A stretch of 64,000 bases of DNA from Planosporangium thailandense (GCF_011947195.1 NZ_JAATVY010000012.1:62001-126000), one strand, 5' to 3'; counted from the first letter of the stretch, positions 1 to 9,023 are shown. The notes: generated by a model from the sequence alone, not told the origin. Numbers and translations: made by a program.

Positions 1-1426
1 CGAAGTTGTGCATGACGTGCTTGACGCGGGTGTAGTCCTCGAGGCTGTACATCGACAGGTCCTTGCCGTGGCCGGAGTGCTTGAACCCGCCGTGCGGCAT
101 CTCGGCGACGATCGGGATGTGGGTGTTGACCCAGACGCAGCCGAAGTCCAGCCGACGGGTCATCCGCATCGCGCGGCCGTGGTCACGGGTGAAGACCGAG
201 GACGCCAGGCCGTACCGGACGCCGTTGGCCCACCGCACCGCCTCTTCCTCGTCGCTGAAGCGCTGCACGGTGATGACGGGGCCGAAGATCTCCTCCTGGA
301 TCACCTCGTCGTCCTGGCGGAGGCCGGAGACGACGGTGGGGGAGTAGAAGTAGCCCCGGTCGCCGACGCGGGCGCCGCCCGCCTGCAGCGTCGCGTGGTC
401 GGGCAGCCGGTCGACGAAGCCGCTGACCCGGTTGAGCTGGTTGGCGTTGTTGAGCGGCCCGTACAGGACGTCGTCGGTCGGAGCGCCGGTCTTGGTGTTG
501 CGGGCCTGCTCGGCGAGGGCGGCGACGAAGTCGTCGTGAATGCCGGGGCCGGCGAGGACCCGGGTCGCGGCGGTGCAGTCCTGGCCGGCGTTGAAGTACC
601 CGGCGACGGCGATCGCCTCGGCGGCCGCTTCGATGTCGGCGTCGTCGAAGACGATGACCGGGGCCTTGCCGCCGAGCTCGAGGTGGGTGCGCTTGAGGTC
701 GGCGGCCGCGGCCTGGGCCACCTCCATGCCGGCGCGGGTGGAGCCGGTGATCGACACCAGCTGGGGGGTGGGGTGGCTGACCAGGGCGCGGCCGGTGTCG
801 CGGTCGCCGGTCACCACGTTGAACACGCCCGGCGGGAAGAACTCGCCGGCGACCTCGGCCAGCAGGAGAGTCGAGGCCGGCGTGGTGTCGGAGGGCTTGA
901 GCACCACGGTGTTGCCGGCGGCGAGCGCCGGGGCGATCTTCCACACCGCCATCATCAGCGGGTAGTTCCAGGGCGTGACCTGCCCGACCACGCCGATCGG
1001 CTCGCGCCGCACGTAGCTGGTGTGCCCGGCCATGTACTCGCCGGCCGAGCGGCCTTCGAGCAGCCGGGCGGCGCCGGCGAAGAACCGGATCTGGTCCACC
1101 GCCGGCGGGATCTCCTCGGAGGCCATCATGCTGAGCGGCTTGCCGGTGTTCTGGGACTCCGCGGCGATGAAGTCGTCGGCCCGGGCCTCGATGGCGTCGG
1201 CCAGCTTCAGCAGCGCCCGCTGCCGCTCGGCCGGCGTGGCGTCGCGCCACGTCTCGAACGCCTTCTCCGCCGCCCGCATCGCACGGTCGACGTCTTCGGC
1301 GTCGGAGACCGGTGCGGCCGCGAAGACCTCGCCGGTGGACGGGTCGATCAGGTCCGCGTACCGCCCTTCAGCCGGCGGTACCGAGGCTCCGTCGATGAAG
1401 TTATTGAGTACACGCTTGTCAGGCAT
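1..1426 (-). CDS. gamma-aminobutyraldehyde dehydrogenase-type ALDH, 3' end outside window
   Basis: NAD-dependent aldehyde dehydrogenase, probably oxidising 4-aminobutanal to GABA in putrescine breakdown. The reading frame runs leftward from an ATG at 1426 and leaves the window after about 475 codons, so only the last residues are missing. Visible landmarks are the N-terminal LIDPSTGEVFAAAPVS stretch, the substrate/cofactor segment VTPWNYPLMMAVWK, the general-base Glu in HLELGGKAP (about residue 249) and the catalytic Cys in FNAGQDCTAATR (about residue 281). The segment SAGEYMAGHTSYVRREP is typical of the aminobutyraldehyde group. GGAGG sits 8 bases before the ATG. It is divergent from manB. 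The family is certain; the exact substrate is inferred from sequence memory. Confidence 0.88.
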   Translation of the reverse strand, partial: MPDKRVLNNFIDGASVPPAEGRYADLIDPSTGEVFAAAPVSDAEDVDRAMRAAEKAFETWRDATPAERQRALLKLADAIEARADDFIAAESQNTGKPLSMMASEEIPPAVDQIRFFAGAARLLEGRSAGEYMAGHTSYVRREPIGVVGQVTPWNYPLMMAVWKIAPALAAGNTVVLKPSDTTPASTLLLAEVAGEFFPPGVFNVVTGDRDTGRALVSHPTPQLVSITGSTRAGMEVAQAAAADLKRTHLELGGKAPVIVFDDADIEAAAEAIAVAGYFNAGQDCTAATRVLAGPGIHDDFVAALAEQARNTKTGAPTDDVLYGPLNNANQLNRVSGFVDRLPDHATLQAGGARVGDRGYFYSPTVVSGLRQDDEVIQEEIFGPVITVQRFSDEEEAVRWANGVRYGLASSVFTRDHGRAMRMTRRLDFGCVWVNTHIPIVAEMPHGGFKHSGHGKDLSMYSLEDYTRVKHVMHNF

Positions 1427-1711
1427 TCCTAGCCTCCAGCACTGATAACGGTTCTGGAGTCACATCTTCCCATTGATTCCGCAGGTGACAAGGGCCTACT
1501 GCGACCGTTTCCGTTGGAAAGCGGGGGACAGTCGGCACCGGTGCCCCGGGGCGGACGTGGTGCGCCGGGCGCCGCGCGCCACGAGCGGTGGCGGGCCGGC
1601 GCGCCGACGGCGGCGCGGCGCCGCCCGCGCGCGGGGGCTGTCTGCGGCGCTCGACCGTCGTCGGTAGGCTGCTCGGTACAATTACGACTCTCTCGCGAGG
1701 AGCCCACACCC
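1427..1711. other. divergent intergenic region between ALDH and manB
   Basis: No convincing gene lies here. A TACAAT hexamer at 1677-1682 could be the -10 box of the manB promoter, but I see no good -35 at the usual distance. The middle part (about 1555-1650) is very GC-rich with runs of CGCGCC type and holds only shadow reading frames. Confidence 0.4.
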
Positions 1712-3106
1712 GTGTCAGACCTGAGTCGCATCGTCAAGGCGTACGACGTCCGCGGCACGGTCCCCGAAGAGTTCGACGAGGCGACCGCCGAAGCGCTCGG
1801 TGCGGCTTTCGTGCAGACCCTGAGCGCAGGTGGCGACGCCGACGCCGGCCGGATCGTCGTGGCGCACGACATGCGGGACTCGTCTCCGACGCTCGCCGCG
1901 GCGTTCACCCGGGGCGCCCAGCGCGCCGGGGTGGACGTCATCGACGCGGGCCTGGGCTCGACCGATCTGCTCTACTACGCGTCCGGGGCCCTGGATCTCC
2001 CCGGCGCCATGTTCACCGCCAGCCACAACCCCGCTCGGTACAACGGCATCAAGATGTGCCGGGCCGGCGCCCGCCCCATCGGGCAGGAGACCGGGCTGGC
2101 TGAGATCCGCGACCGGGCGGAGCGCATCCTGAGTGGCGCGCTGTCCGCCGGCGCCGGCGGACAGCGCGCCACGGAGCGCCGGGACCTGCTCACGGGGTAC
2201 GCGGCGCACCTGCGCTCCCTCGTCGACCTCTCCAAGGTCCGGCCCCTGCGGGTGGTCGTGGACGCCGGCAACGGCATGGCCGGGTACACCGTGCCGGCCG
2301 TGCTCGGTGACGCGAAGCTCGACCCGCTGCCGCTGGAGATCATTCCGCTGTACTTCGAGCTGGACGGCACCTTCCCCAACCACGAGGCCAACCCCCTCGA
2401 ACCGGCCAACCTGCTCGATCTGCAGAAGGCCGTCCGCGCGCACCGCGCCGACCTCGGCCTGGCGTTCGACGGCGACGCCGACCGCTGCTTCGTCGTCGAC
2501 GAGCGCGGCGAGGCTGTTTCCCCGTCGGCGGTCACGGCCATGGTGGCCGTGCGTGAGCTGGCCAAGCACCCGGGCAGCACGGTGATCCACAACCTGATCA
2601 CCAGCCGCGCGGTGCCCGAGATCGTCGCCGAGAACGGTGGCGAGCCGGTTCGGACCCGGGTGGGGCACTCGTTCATCAAGGCCGAGATGGCCCGCACCAA
2701 CGCCGTCTTCGGCGGGGAGCACTCCGCGCACTACTACTTCCGCGACTTCTGGTACGCCGACACCGGGATGCTCGCCGCGATGCACGTCCTCGCCGCGCTC
2801 GGCGAGCAGGACGAACCGCTGTCGAGCCTGGTCGGCCGGTACGTCCGGTACGCGGACTCGGGCGAGATCAACTCGACCGTGCGCGACCAGAAGTCCAAGA
2901 CGGCCGAGGTCGAGGCGGCGTTCGCCGGCATCACCGGCGCGCGGTTCGACACCCTCGACGGGCTGACCGTCGATCTCCCCGACGGCAGCTGGATCAACCT
3001 GCGCCCGTCCAACACCGAGCCGCTGCTGCGGCTCAACGTGGAGGCACCGACGCCCGCGCGGATGGCTCAGCTTCGTGACCAGGTCCTCGCGATCGTGCGG
3101 GGCTGA
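1712..3106 (+). CDS. manB: phosphomannomutase/phosphoglucomutase
   Basis: Interconverts mannose-6-phosphate and mannose-1-phosphate (and probably the glucose phosphates), feeding GDP-mannose and glycan synthesis in the cytoplasm. The 464-residue product has the four-domain hexose phosphomutase signature: the phosphoserine loop FTASHNPARYNGIK with Ser at about residue 104, the Mg-binding loop AFDGDADRC near residue 253, the sugar-binding GGEHSAHYYF near 335, and the phosphate-binding RPSNTEPLLR near 431. GTG at 1712 is chosen because AGGAG lies about 8 bases upstream and the protein then begins at the usual VSDLSRIVKAYDVRG. It heads a mannose-phosphate gene group with the SIS protein and manA. 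Confidence 0.95.
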   Translation: MSDLSRIVKAYDVRGTVPEEFDEATAEALGAAFVQTLSAGGDADAGRIVVAHDMRDSSPTLAAAFTRGAQRAGVDVIDAGLGSTDLLYYASGALDLPGAMFTASHNPARYNGIKMCRAGARPIGQETGLAEIRDRAERILSGALSAGAGGQRATERRDLLTGYAAHLRSLVDLSKVRPLRVVVDAGNGMAGYTVPAVLGDAKLDPLPLEIIPLYFELDGTFPNHEANPLEPANLLDLQKAVRAHRADLGLAFDGDADRCFVVDERGEAVSPSAVTAMVAVRELAKHPGSTVIHNLITSRAVPEIVAENGGEPVRTRVGHSFIKAEMARTNAVFGGEHSAHYYFRDFWYADTGMLAAMHVLAALGEQDEPLSSLVGRYVRYADSGEINSTVRDQKSKTAEVEAAFAGITGARFDTLDGLTVDLPDGSWINLRPSNTEPLLRLNVEAPTPARMAQLRDQVLAIVRG

Positions 3107-3132
3107 GCGGAAGAGAATAAGGAGAACCACCC

Positions 3133-3330
3133 GTGGCACTCGACCCGGCACTGCTCGACATCCTCCGCTGTCCTGACGAGCACCACGCCACCCTCGACTT
3201 CGACGCGGAAGCGCAGACGCTGACCTGTACGCAGTGCGCCCGCGTCTTCCCGATCCGCGACGGCATCCCGGTCCTGCTGCTCGACGAGGCCACGCAGGGC
3301 GGCGCCGACCAGCCCGAGCCACCCCGATGA
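3133..3330 (+). CDS. Trm112-family (UPF0434) small zinc-ribbon protein
   Basis: A 65-residue protein of the Trm112/UPF0434 family. LDPALLDILRCPDEHHATL gives one metal-ligand Cys and TCTQCARVFPIRDGIPVLL gives a CxxC pair followed by the family's hallmark YPIRDGIPVML-like end. The eukaryotic relative activates methyltransferases; the bacterial role is not established. The start is GTG at 3133 with AAGGAGA 8 bases upstream. Only three of the usual four cysteines are visible, because the second position of the first pair is His-containing (CPDEHH). It overlaps the next gene by ATGA, so the two are translationally coupled. Confidence 0.88.
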   Translation: MALDPALLDILRCPDEHHATLDFDAEAQTLTCTQCARVFPIRDGIPVLLLDEATQGGADQPEPPR

Positions 3331-4535
3331 CCGGCCCGTTCAACGGCGAGGCGGGCGTGCGCGGACACCGTCACCTCGATCTCGAACTGATCGACGACGC
3401 CAGCGCGCTGACCGACGCCGACCCCGGCGGGATGCTGCGCGCCACCGCCTCGGCCGGCGCGCAGGTACGCGAGTCCGCCGCGCTCGCGGCCGAGGCCAAC
3501 CTGGAGGCGATCGCCGACGAGGGCCGACCCCGGGCCGTGGTGGTGGCCGGCGTGGGCACCGCAGGGCGCACCGGCGACATCCTCGCCACGGTCGCCGGCG
3601 CCCGCTGTCCGGTGCCCGTGCTCTCGCACCGCAGCGCCGGCATCCCCGGCTGGGTCGGCGTGGGGGACGTCGTCCTCGCCGTGTCGGCGTCGGGGCGCTC
3701 CCCCGAGGCGCTCGCCGCGGCGGAGGCTGCCGCCCGGCGGGGCGCCCGTCTGGTCGCGATCGGCGCGCCCGACTCCGACCTGGAGCTGCTGGCCGACCGG
3801 GCGCGGGCGCCGTTCATCCCGGTGCCCCGGCGCGCCCCGGCCCGCGCCAGCCTCTGGGCGCTGACCGTGCCGGTGCTGCTGGCCGCCCGTACGCTCGGGT
3901 TGGTCAAGGTCAACGAGGCGGACCTGGCGGAGACCGCCGCGCGGCTGGACCTCGACGCCGACCGGTGCCGACCGAGCCTGGAGTCCTTCGTCAACCCGGC
4001 CAAGTCGCTCGCGCTCGATCTCGGCAACTCGGTGCCGATCATCTGGGGCTCGTCGTCGCTGGCCACGGTCGCGGCCCGACGTTTCGCCGACACCTTGAGC
4101 TCGAACGCCCGTTACCCGGCGGTGGCGGGCTCGCTCGGGGAGGCCAACCGGGGCCGGGTCGGGCTGCTCGACGGGGTGTACGGCGGCCTGGCCGAGGCCG
4201 CCCGGGACATCTTCGCCGACCCGGACGAGGGCGCTGCGGACCCGACCCGGCTGCGGCTGGTGCTGCTACGCGACGGCGGGCTGTCGGACGAGTCCGACGA
4301 CCAGGGCGAGCCGCTCGCGCTCGAGGAGCGGCGCGCCGACGCGGTGCAGGCGCTCGCCGAACGGCGGGGCGTACGGGTCAGCGTGGTCACCGCCGAGGGC
4401 GGCTCGCCGCTGGAACGGCTGGCCTCTCTTGTCGCCGTTCCCGATTTCGCGTCGATCTACCTGGGCCTGGCCCACGGCCTCGATCCGATGGCTGTACCGG
4501 CCGTCTCCGAGATGAAGGAACTGTCGAACCGGTGA
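3327..4535 (+). CDS. SIS-domain protein, phosphoglucose/phosphomannose isomerase-like
   Basis: A 402-residue protein with a sugar isomerase (SIS) fold. The first SIS half is seen in AVVVAGVGTAGRTGDILA and VLAVSASGRSPEALAAA (about residues 70-135), and a second half follows around SVPIIWGSSSLATVAARRF (about 230). The C-terminal part resembles bifunctional phosphoglucose/phosphomannose isomerases. It overlaps the Trm112-like gene (ATG at 3327) and sits between manB and manA, the same place as Rv3256c in mycobacteria, which argues for a role in hexose-phosphate supply. The catalytic activity is not proven for this family, so the isomerase call is an inference from fold and neighbours. Confidence 0.8.
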   Translation: MTGPFNGEAGVRGHRHLDLELIDDASALTDADPGGMLRATASAGAQVRESAALAAEANLEAIADEGRPRAVVVAGVGTAGRTGDILATVAGARCPVPVLSHRSAGIPGWVGVGDVVLAVSASGRSPEALAAAEAAARRGARLVAIGAPDSDLELLADRARAPFIPVPRRAPARASLWALTVPVLLAARTLGLVKVNEADLAETAARLDLDADRCRPSLESFVNPAKSLALDLGNSVPIIWGSSSLATVAARRFADTLSSNARYPAVAGSLGEANRGRVGLLDGVYGGLAEAARDIFADPDEGAADPTRLRLVLLRDGGLSDESDDQGEPLALEERRADAVQALAERRGVRVSVVTAEGGSPLERLASLVAVPDFASIYLGLAHGLDPMAVPAVSEMKELSNR

Positions 4536-4570
4536 GCGAGCGAATCAGCGACTGGTCCGGACCGTTCGTC

Positions 4571-4672
4571 GCCGAGCGGAGCGAGGCGATCGTATGAGCG
4601 AGCGCAGCGAGCGAATCAGGGGCTCAGTGTGTCGCGAAAGCATCGCTGAGCGAAGCGAGGCGATCGTATGAG
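4571..4672 (+). repeat. duplicated 28-base segment carrying an ATG start
   Basis: Two near-identical 28-base copies, 4571-4598 and 4645-4672, each contain GAGCG(G/A)AGCGAGGCGATCGT followed by ATGAG. They differ at two positions. The second copy supplies the start codon of the CDF gene. Between and before them lie GAGCGAGCG(CAGCGAGCG)AATCA units at 4535-4547 and 4597-4618. In frame these read as Ser-Glu-Arg repeats. Confidence 0.85.
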
Positions 4673-5624
4673 TGCGGGGGAAAGCAACAAGGCCGTGGTC
4701 GCGGCGCTCGCGGCCAACCTCGGCATCGCGGTGACCAAGTTCGTCGCCTTCGCGCTGACACGTTCGTCGTCGATGCTGGCCGAGGGGATCCACTCGGTGG
4801 TGGACTCCGGCAACCAGGTGCTGCTGCTGATCGGCGGCCGGAAGGCCGTCCGGAAGGCGACGGCCAAGCACCCCTTCGGGTTCGGGCGGGAACGCTACAT
4901 CTATGCGTTCATCGTGTCGATCATGCTGTTCTTCGTCGGCGGCCTGCTCGCGCTCTACGAGGCGTACCACAAGATCAGTCACCCGGAGCCGATCACCAGC
5001 TGGCAGTGGGTGCCGGTCCTGGTGCTGGTCATCAGCATCGTGCTGGAGTCCCTGTCCCTGCGGACCGCGGTCGGCGAGACGAACGAGATCCGGGGCGGCG
5101 TGTCCTGGGTCGAGTTCGTCCGGCGGTCGCGGATCCCCGAGCTGCCGGTGGTCCTGCTCGAGGACACCGCCGCCCTGATCGGCCTGGTGTTCGCCCTGTT
5201 CGGTGTGGGGCTGACGCTCCTGACCGGCAACGGCGTCTGGGACGGCGTCGGCACGGCCGCGATCGGTCTCCTGCTGGTCGCCGTCGCCTTCGTGCTGGCG
5301 GTGGAGACCAAGAGCCTGCTGCTGGGCGAGGCGGCCACGCCCGAGACGGTCGACGCGATCGAGCGGGCGATCCTGGCCGGCGACGAGGCCGAGCGCATCA
5401 TCCACATGCGCACCGTCCACGTGGGGCCGGAGGACCTGCTGGTGGCCGCGAAGATCGCGGTTCGGCACGACGAGACCGCCGCCGCGGTGGCCCGGGGGAT
5501 CGACGCGATCGAGCGGCGCATCCGCGCCGCGGTGCCGATCGCGAAGATGATTTTCCTTGAGCCGGACATCGACCGGACGCCGGCCGCGGGGCGCGGGACG
5601 GAACCGGCCCTCACGGAAGGTTGA
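4668..5624 (+). CDS. cation diffusion facilitator (CDF) family exporter
   Basis: Membrane exporter of divalent cations (zinc, iron or manganese class) by proton antiport; 318 residues. Several membrane segments are visible: VVAALAANLGIAVTKFVAFAL (about 9-29), IYAFIVSIMLFFVGGLLALY (about 78-97), WVPVLVLVISIVLESLSL (about 113-130), and two more near 170-215. The metal-site motif SMLAEGIHSVVDSGNQ gives the HxxxD pair in helix 2, and LLEDTAALIG gives the matching Asp in helix 5. A cytoplasmic C-terminal domain of about 90 residues follows. ATG at 4668 is the only start that gives the normal N terminus, but its upstream sequence is repeat-derived and has a poor ribosome site. Metal specificity cannot be read from sequence. 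Confidence 0.9.
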   Translation: MSAGESNKAVVAALAANLGIAVTKFVAFALTRSSSMLAEGIHSVVDSGNQVLLLIGGRKAVRKATAKHPFGFGRERYIYAFIVSIMLFFVGGLLALYEAYHKISHPEPITSWQWVPVLVLVISIVLESLSLRTAVGETNEIRGGVSWVEFVRRSRIPELPVVLLEDTAALIGLVFALFGVGLTLLTGNGVWDGVGTAAIGLLLVAVAFVLAVETKSLLLGEAATPETVDAIERAILAGDEAERIIHMRTVHVGPEDLLVAAKIAVRHDETAAAVARGIDAIERRIRAAVPIAKMIFLEPDIDRTPAAGRGTEPALTEG

Positions 5625-5627
5625 CCG

Positions 5628-6794
5628 GTGGAGCCGCTCGACAACCCGATCCGGCCGTACGCCTGGGGCTCGCGTACGGCCATCGCCGAGCTGCAGGGGC
5701 GGCCCGCTCCGACCGAGCAGCCCGAGGCGGAGCTGTGGATGGGCGCCCACCCGGACAGCCCCTCGACGGTCGGTGGCGTGGCGCTGACCGCGAGGATCGA
5801 GGGTGACCCCGTGGGCGTGCTCGGCGCCGACACGGTCGCCCGCTTCGGGCCCCGGCTGCCGTTCCTGCTGAAGGTGCTCGCGGCGGCGGAGCCGCTGTCG
5901 CTGCAGGCCCACCCGGACAGCGCGCAGGCCGCGGCCGGGTTCGAGGCGGAGGAGGCGGCCGGCAAGCCGCGCGACGCGGCGGACCGCAACTACCGGGACC
6001 GGTACCACAAGCCCGAGCTGATGGTCGCGGTGGAGCCGTGCGAGGCGCTGTGCGGGTTCCGCGACCCGGCCGTCTCCGCGGACGTGCTGGCCGGGCTGCG
6101 GGTGGCGGCGCTCGCGCCGACCGTGGACGCGCTGCGCGCCGGGGAACCCGGCGTCGCGCTGCGCGACGCGGTCACCGGCCTGTTGGCGCTGGGCGACTCG
6201 GACCGGAAGGCGCTGGTCGCCGACGTCGTGGCCGCGGCCCGGGCGGGGTCCGGGCCCGACCTGATCGTGACGCTGGGGCAGCGGTACCCGACCGACCTCG
6301 GCGTGGTGCTCGCCACGCTGCTCAACCATGTGCGGCTGGAGCCGGGGGAAGCGATCTGGATGCCGGCCGGCAACATGCACGCCTACCTGCGGGGTACGGG
6401 CGTGGAGATCATGGCCGGCAGCGACAACGTGCTCCGGGGTGGTCTGACCTCCAAGCACATGGACGTCGCCGAGTTGCTGCGGGTGCTGCGCTTCGAGGTG
6501 CTCGCCGATCCGGTCGTGCGCCCCCGGCCGTTGGGACCGGGGCTGGTGACCTGGCCGACGCCGGTCGAGGATTTCGCGCTGCACCGGGCCGAGCTCGCCG
6601 GTGGCCGCGTCACGCTTCCCGGCCACGGCCCGCGCATCGTGTTCTGCCTGCGCGGCGAGGTCCGGGTCGACGACGGGTCGGGGGAGGTCGTGCTGACCGG
6701 CGGGCAGGCCGCGTTCGGAGCCGCCGGCCGGACCGCCAGCGTGGCTGGCTCCGGCGAGGTGTACCAGGCGACGGTCGCCGAGGCCGGGCGCTGA
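5628..6794 (+). CDS. manA: mannose-6-phosphate isomerase, class I
   Basis: Converts fructose-6-phosphate and mannose-6-phosphate, the entry to the mannose pathway completed by manB. The 388-residue type I enzyme shows the zinc site: Gln and His in SLQAHPDSAQA (about residue 90), Glu in YHKPELMVAV, and His in WMPAGNMHAYLRG (about 250). The N terminus NPIRPYAWGSRTAI is typical. It starts at GTG 5628, three bases after the CDF stop, so the two genes are probably co-transcribed. The stop codon lies in the first copy of a 21-base tandem repeat. Confidence 0.94.
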   Translation: MEPLDNPIRPYAWGSRTAIAELQGRPAPTEQPEAELWMGAHPDSPSTVGGVALTARIEGDPVGVLGADTVARFGPRLPFLLKVLAAAEPLSLQAHPDSAQAAAGFEAEEAAGKPRDAADRNYRDRYHKPELMVAVEPCEALCGFRDPAVSADVLAGLRVAALAPTVDALRAGEPGVALRDAVTGLLALGDSDRKALVADVVAAARAGSGPDLIVTLGQRYPTDLGVVLATLLNHVRLEPGEAIWMPAGNMHAYLRGTGVEIMAGSDNVLRGGLTSKHMDVAELLRVLRFEVLADPVVRPRPLGPGLVTWPTPVEDFALHRAELAGGRVTLPGHGPRIVFCLRGEVRVDDGSGEVVLTGGQAAFGAAGRTASVAGSGEVYQATVAEAGR

Positions 6795-6846
6795 ATCACC
6801 GGGACCGGGCGCTGAATCACCGGGGCCGGGCGCTGATCGCCCGAGT
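6784..6846 (+). repeat. 21-base tandem repeat covering the manA stop codon
   Basis: Two nearly perfect 21-base units, CCGGGCGCTGAATCACCGGG plus one base, lie at 6784-6804 and 6805-6825, and a third diverging copy begins at 6826. The first copy includes the manA TGA at 6792-6794, so the terminal Gly-Arg-stop is repeated downstream. Confidence 0.85.
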
Positions 6847-6910
6847 CGTCCTACTCTGATCGCCTGAGTCGGGGACGTCCGTTCGGTGCATTGAATTGCC
6901 CTATTTTGCG

Positions 6911-6938
6911 TTGACTGAAAAAAGGTGGCCGGTAGTTT
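6911..6938 (+). promoter_or_regulatory. probable housekeeping promoter of ahcY
   Basis: TTGACT at 6911-6916 and TAGTTT at 6933-6938 are 16 bases apart. They lie in the one AT-rich patch before ahcY. A start near 6945 would give a leader of about 160 bases. Confidence 0.5.
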
Positions 6939-7002
6939 TACTGCTACGCAGCGCTAAGTGATCACGGTTCCAGCGCGGCGTGCCAGGCCTAACCGGGGGG
7001 AT

Positions 7003-7043
7003 GCGCGGGGCGGTGGCTCGATGCCGCCGCCCCACGCGCTTTT
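7003..7043 (+). promoter_or_regulatory. GC hairpin with U-run in the ahcY leader, possible attenuator
   Basis: GCGCGGGGCGGTGGC pairs with GCCGCCGCCCCACGCGC around a TCGAT loop, with two single-base bulges, and is followed by TTTT at 7040-7043. It looks like an intrinsic terminator placed inside the leader, 60 bases before the ahcY start. I could not match the sequence before it to the SAH or SAM riboswitch consensus sequences that I know. Confidence 0.5.
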
Positions 7044-7104
7044 GATCGCGCGTACGCTGAATTGTTGCCGTCCGCTCATGCACCTGGCAGATCTTGGAGA
7101 CTTC

Positions 7105-8601
7105 ATGACGAGCACGATTCAGTCATCGGCAGGCGCGTCGACGCCCGGCCGCCCGCAGACGGTCGCCGAGGGCGACTTCAAGGTGGCGGACCTGTCGCTC
7201 GCGGCGTTCGGCCGCAAGGAGATCCAACTCGCCGAGCACGAGATGCCGGGCCTGATGGCGATCCGCGCCGAGTACGCGCAGGCGCAGCCGCTGCGCGGCG
7301 CGCGGATCACCGGCTCGCTGCACATGACGATCCAGACCGCGGTGCTGATCGAGACGCTGGTCGCGCTCGGTGCGCAGGTGCGCTGGGCGTCCTGCAACAT
7401 CTTCTCCACCCAGGACCACGCCGCCGCGGCGATCGTCGTGGGCCCGACCGGCACCCCGGACAACCCGCAGGGCGTGCCGGTGTACGCCTGGAAGGGCGAG
7501 ACGCTGCCGGAGTACTGGTGGTGCACCGAGCAGGCGCTGGTGTGGCCCGACGGGGCAGCGCCCAACATGATCCTCGACGACGGCGGGGACGCGACCCTGC
7601 TGGTGCACAAGGGTGCCGAGTTCGAGGGCGCCGGCGCGGTGCCCGCGGTGTCCGAGCACGACAGCGAGGAGTACGGCGTCATCCTCGACGTGCTGCGTCG
7701 CTCCCTCGCGGAGGACGACCAGCGCTGGACCCGGATCGCGGCCGGCATCAAGGGCGTGACCGAGGAGACCACCACCGGCGTGCACCGGCTGTACGAGATG
7801 CACAACAACGGGACGCTGCTGTTCCCCGCGATCAACGTCAACGACTCGGTGACCAAGAGCAAGTTCGACAACAAGTACGGCTGCCGGCACTCGCTCGTCG
7901 ACGGCATCAACCGGGCCACCGACGTGCTCATCGGCGGAAAGGTGGCCGTGGTCTGCGGGTACGGCGACGTCGGCAAGGGCTGCGCGGAGTCGCTGCGCGG
8001 TCAGGGGGCCCGCGTGATCGTCACCGAGGTCGACCCGATCTGCGCGCTGCAGGCCGCGATGGACGGCTACGAGGTCACCACCCTCGACGACGTCGTGGAC
8101 CGGGCGGACATCTTCGTCACGGCCACCGGCAACAAGGACGTCATCACCGCCGAGCAGATGGCCCGGATGAAGCACCAGGCGATCGTCGGCAACATCGGGC
8201 ACTTCGACAACGAGATCGACATGGCCGGCCTGGCCCGGACGCCCGGTGTCAAGAGGGTCAACATCAAGCCGCAGGTCGACGAGTGGGTCTTCCCCGACGG
8301 CCACGCGATCATCGTGCTCAGCGAGGGGCGGCTGCTCAACCTCGGTAACGCCACCGGGCACCCGAGCTTCGTGATGAGCAACTCGTTCACCAACCAGGTG
8401 ATCGCGCAGATCGAGCTGTTCGCCAAGACCGACCAGTACCCGGTGGGCGTCTACACGCTGCCCAAGCACCTGGACGAGAAGGTGGCGCGGCTGCACCTCG
8501 ACGCGCTCGGGGTCAAGCTCACCCGGCTGACGAAGGAGCAGGCCGACTACATCGGCGTCAGCGTCGAGGGTCCGTACAAGTCGGACCACTACCGGTACTG
8601 A
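7105..8601 (+). CDS. ahcY: adenosylhomocysteinase
   Basis: Hydrolyses S-adenosylhomocysteine to adenosine and homocysteine, keeping the methylation cycle running. 498 residues, the long form usual in Actinobacteria. Landmarks are [17 protein letters not shown] and [15 protein letters not shown] in the substrate domain, the NAD loop [16 protein letters not shown] near residue 284, and the C-terminal KSDHYRY whose Lys and Tyr reach the partner's NAD site. ATG at 7105 is preferred over upstream in-frame starts because TTGGAGA sits 6-7 bases before it and the protein then begins near the conserved [11 protein letters not shown] strong terminator follows. Confidence 0.97.
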   Translation: MTSTIQSSAGASTPGRPQTVAEGDFKVADLSLAAFGRKEIQLAEHEMPGLMAIRAEYAQAQPLRGARITGSLHMTIQTAVLIETLVALGAQVRWASCNIFSTQDHAAAAIVVGPTGTPDNPQGVPVYAWKGETLPEYWWCTEQALVWPDGAAPNMILDDGGDATLLVHKGAEFEGAGAVPAVSEHDSEEYGVILDVLRRSLAEDDQRWTRIAAGIKGVTEETTTGVHRLYEMHNNGTLLFPAINVNDSVTKSKFDNKYGCRHSLVDGINRATDVLIGGKVAVVCGYGDVGKGCAESLRGQGARVIVTEVDPICALQAAMDGYEVTTLDDVVDRADIFVTATGNKDVITAEQMARMKHQAIVGNIGHFDNEIDMAGLARTPGVKRVNIKPQVDEWVFPDGHAIIVLSEGRLLNLGNATGHPSFVMSNSFTNQVIAQIELFAKTDQYPVGVYTLPKHLDEKVARLHLDALGVKLTRLTKEQADYIGVSVEGPYKSDHYRY

Positions 8602-8620
8602 TTCCGGCTCACGTATCCGA

Positions 8621-8664
8621 GGGGCACCCCACAGCGCACCCTTGTGCTGTGGGGTGCCCCTTTT
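8621..8664 (+). terminator. intrinsic terminator of ahcY
   Basis: A perfect 15-base stem (8621-8635 with 8646-8660, GGGGCACCCCACAGC and its complement) with a 10-base loop is followed by TTTT, 20 bases after the ahcY stop. Confidence 0.93.
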
Positions 8665-9023
8665 CGTGCCGCCGCCCGCCATGGCGTAATCCGGTTGCGC
8701 AACCACGGAGGCCAGGTCCGGTGGGTGTCGCGTTTAGCGGCATGTTGTGGGCGGGTATATACCGGATAAATCACGCAATAGGCTCGCAACTGGACGGCAA
8801 AAATACGACATTCGCCGTCCGGGCCCGACCGTACGGATGATGTAAGTAGACGCCGCGCGGCGTCCGCATAACGGGACAGTCACGAAATTCAGCGGCCTCT
8901 TTGCACGGGACCGCGGGCGACGTTTGCTTTAGGCACTACATCGCAGCCTGTCTCAGCCCCGTGCACGCGTCGTGCCGTGCTACCGGTGGCTCGACGCTGT
9001 TGTGGTAGCTGACTGGAGGGAAG
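8665..9023. other. regulatory spacer before the peptide ABC operon
   Basis: No gene is visible in this 359-base gap. It is clearly less GC-rich than its surroundings. It contains a GGTATATACC palindrome at 8754-8763 and a 16-base palindrome GACGCCGCGCGGCGTC starting near 8850. The operon promoter is probably in the last 130 bases, but no pair of hexamers is convincing. Confidence 0.45.

Noticed and set aside
8-1432. Long open frames on the plus strand across the first 1.4 kb
   Set aside because: They are shadows of the leftward aldehyde dehydrogenase gene, which has all family motifs; the plus-strand products have no domain-like sequence.
6945-7043. SAH or SAM-IV riboswitch before ahcY
   Set aside because: I compared it from memory with the conserved cores and found no match; only the terminator-like hairpin is supported.
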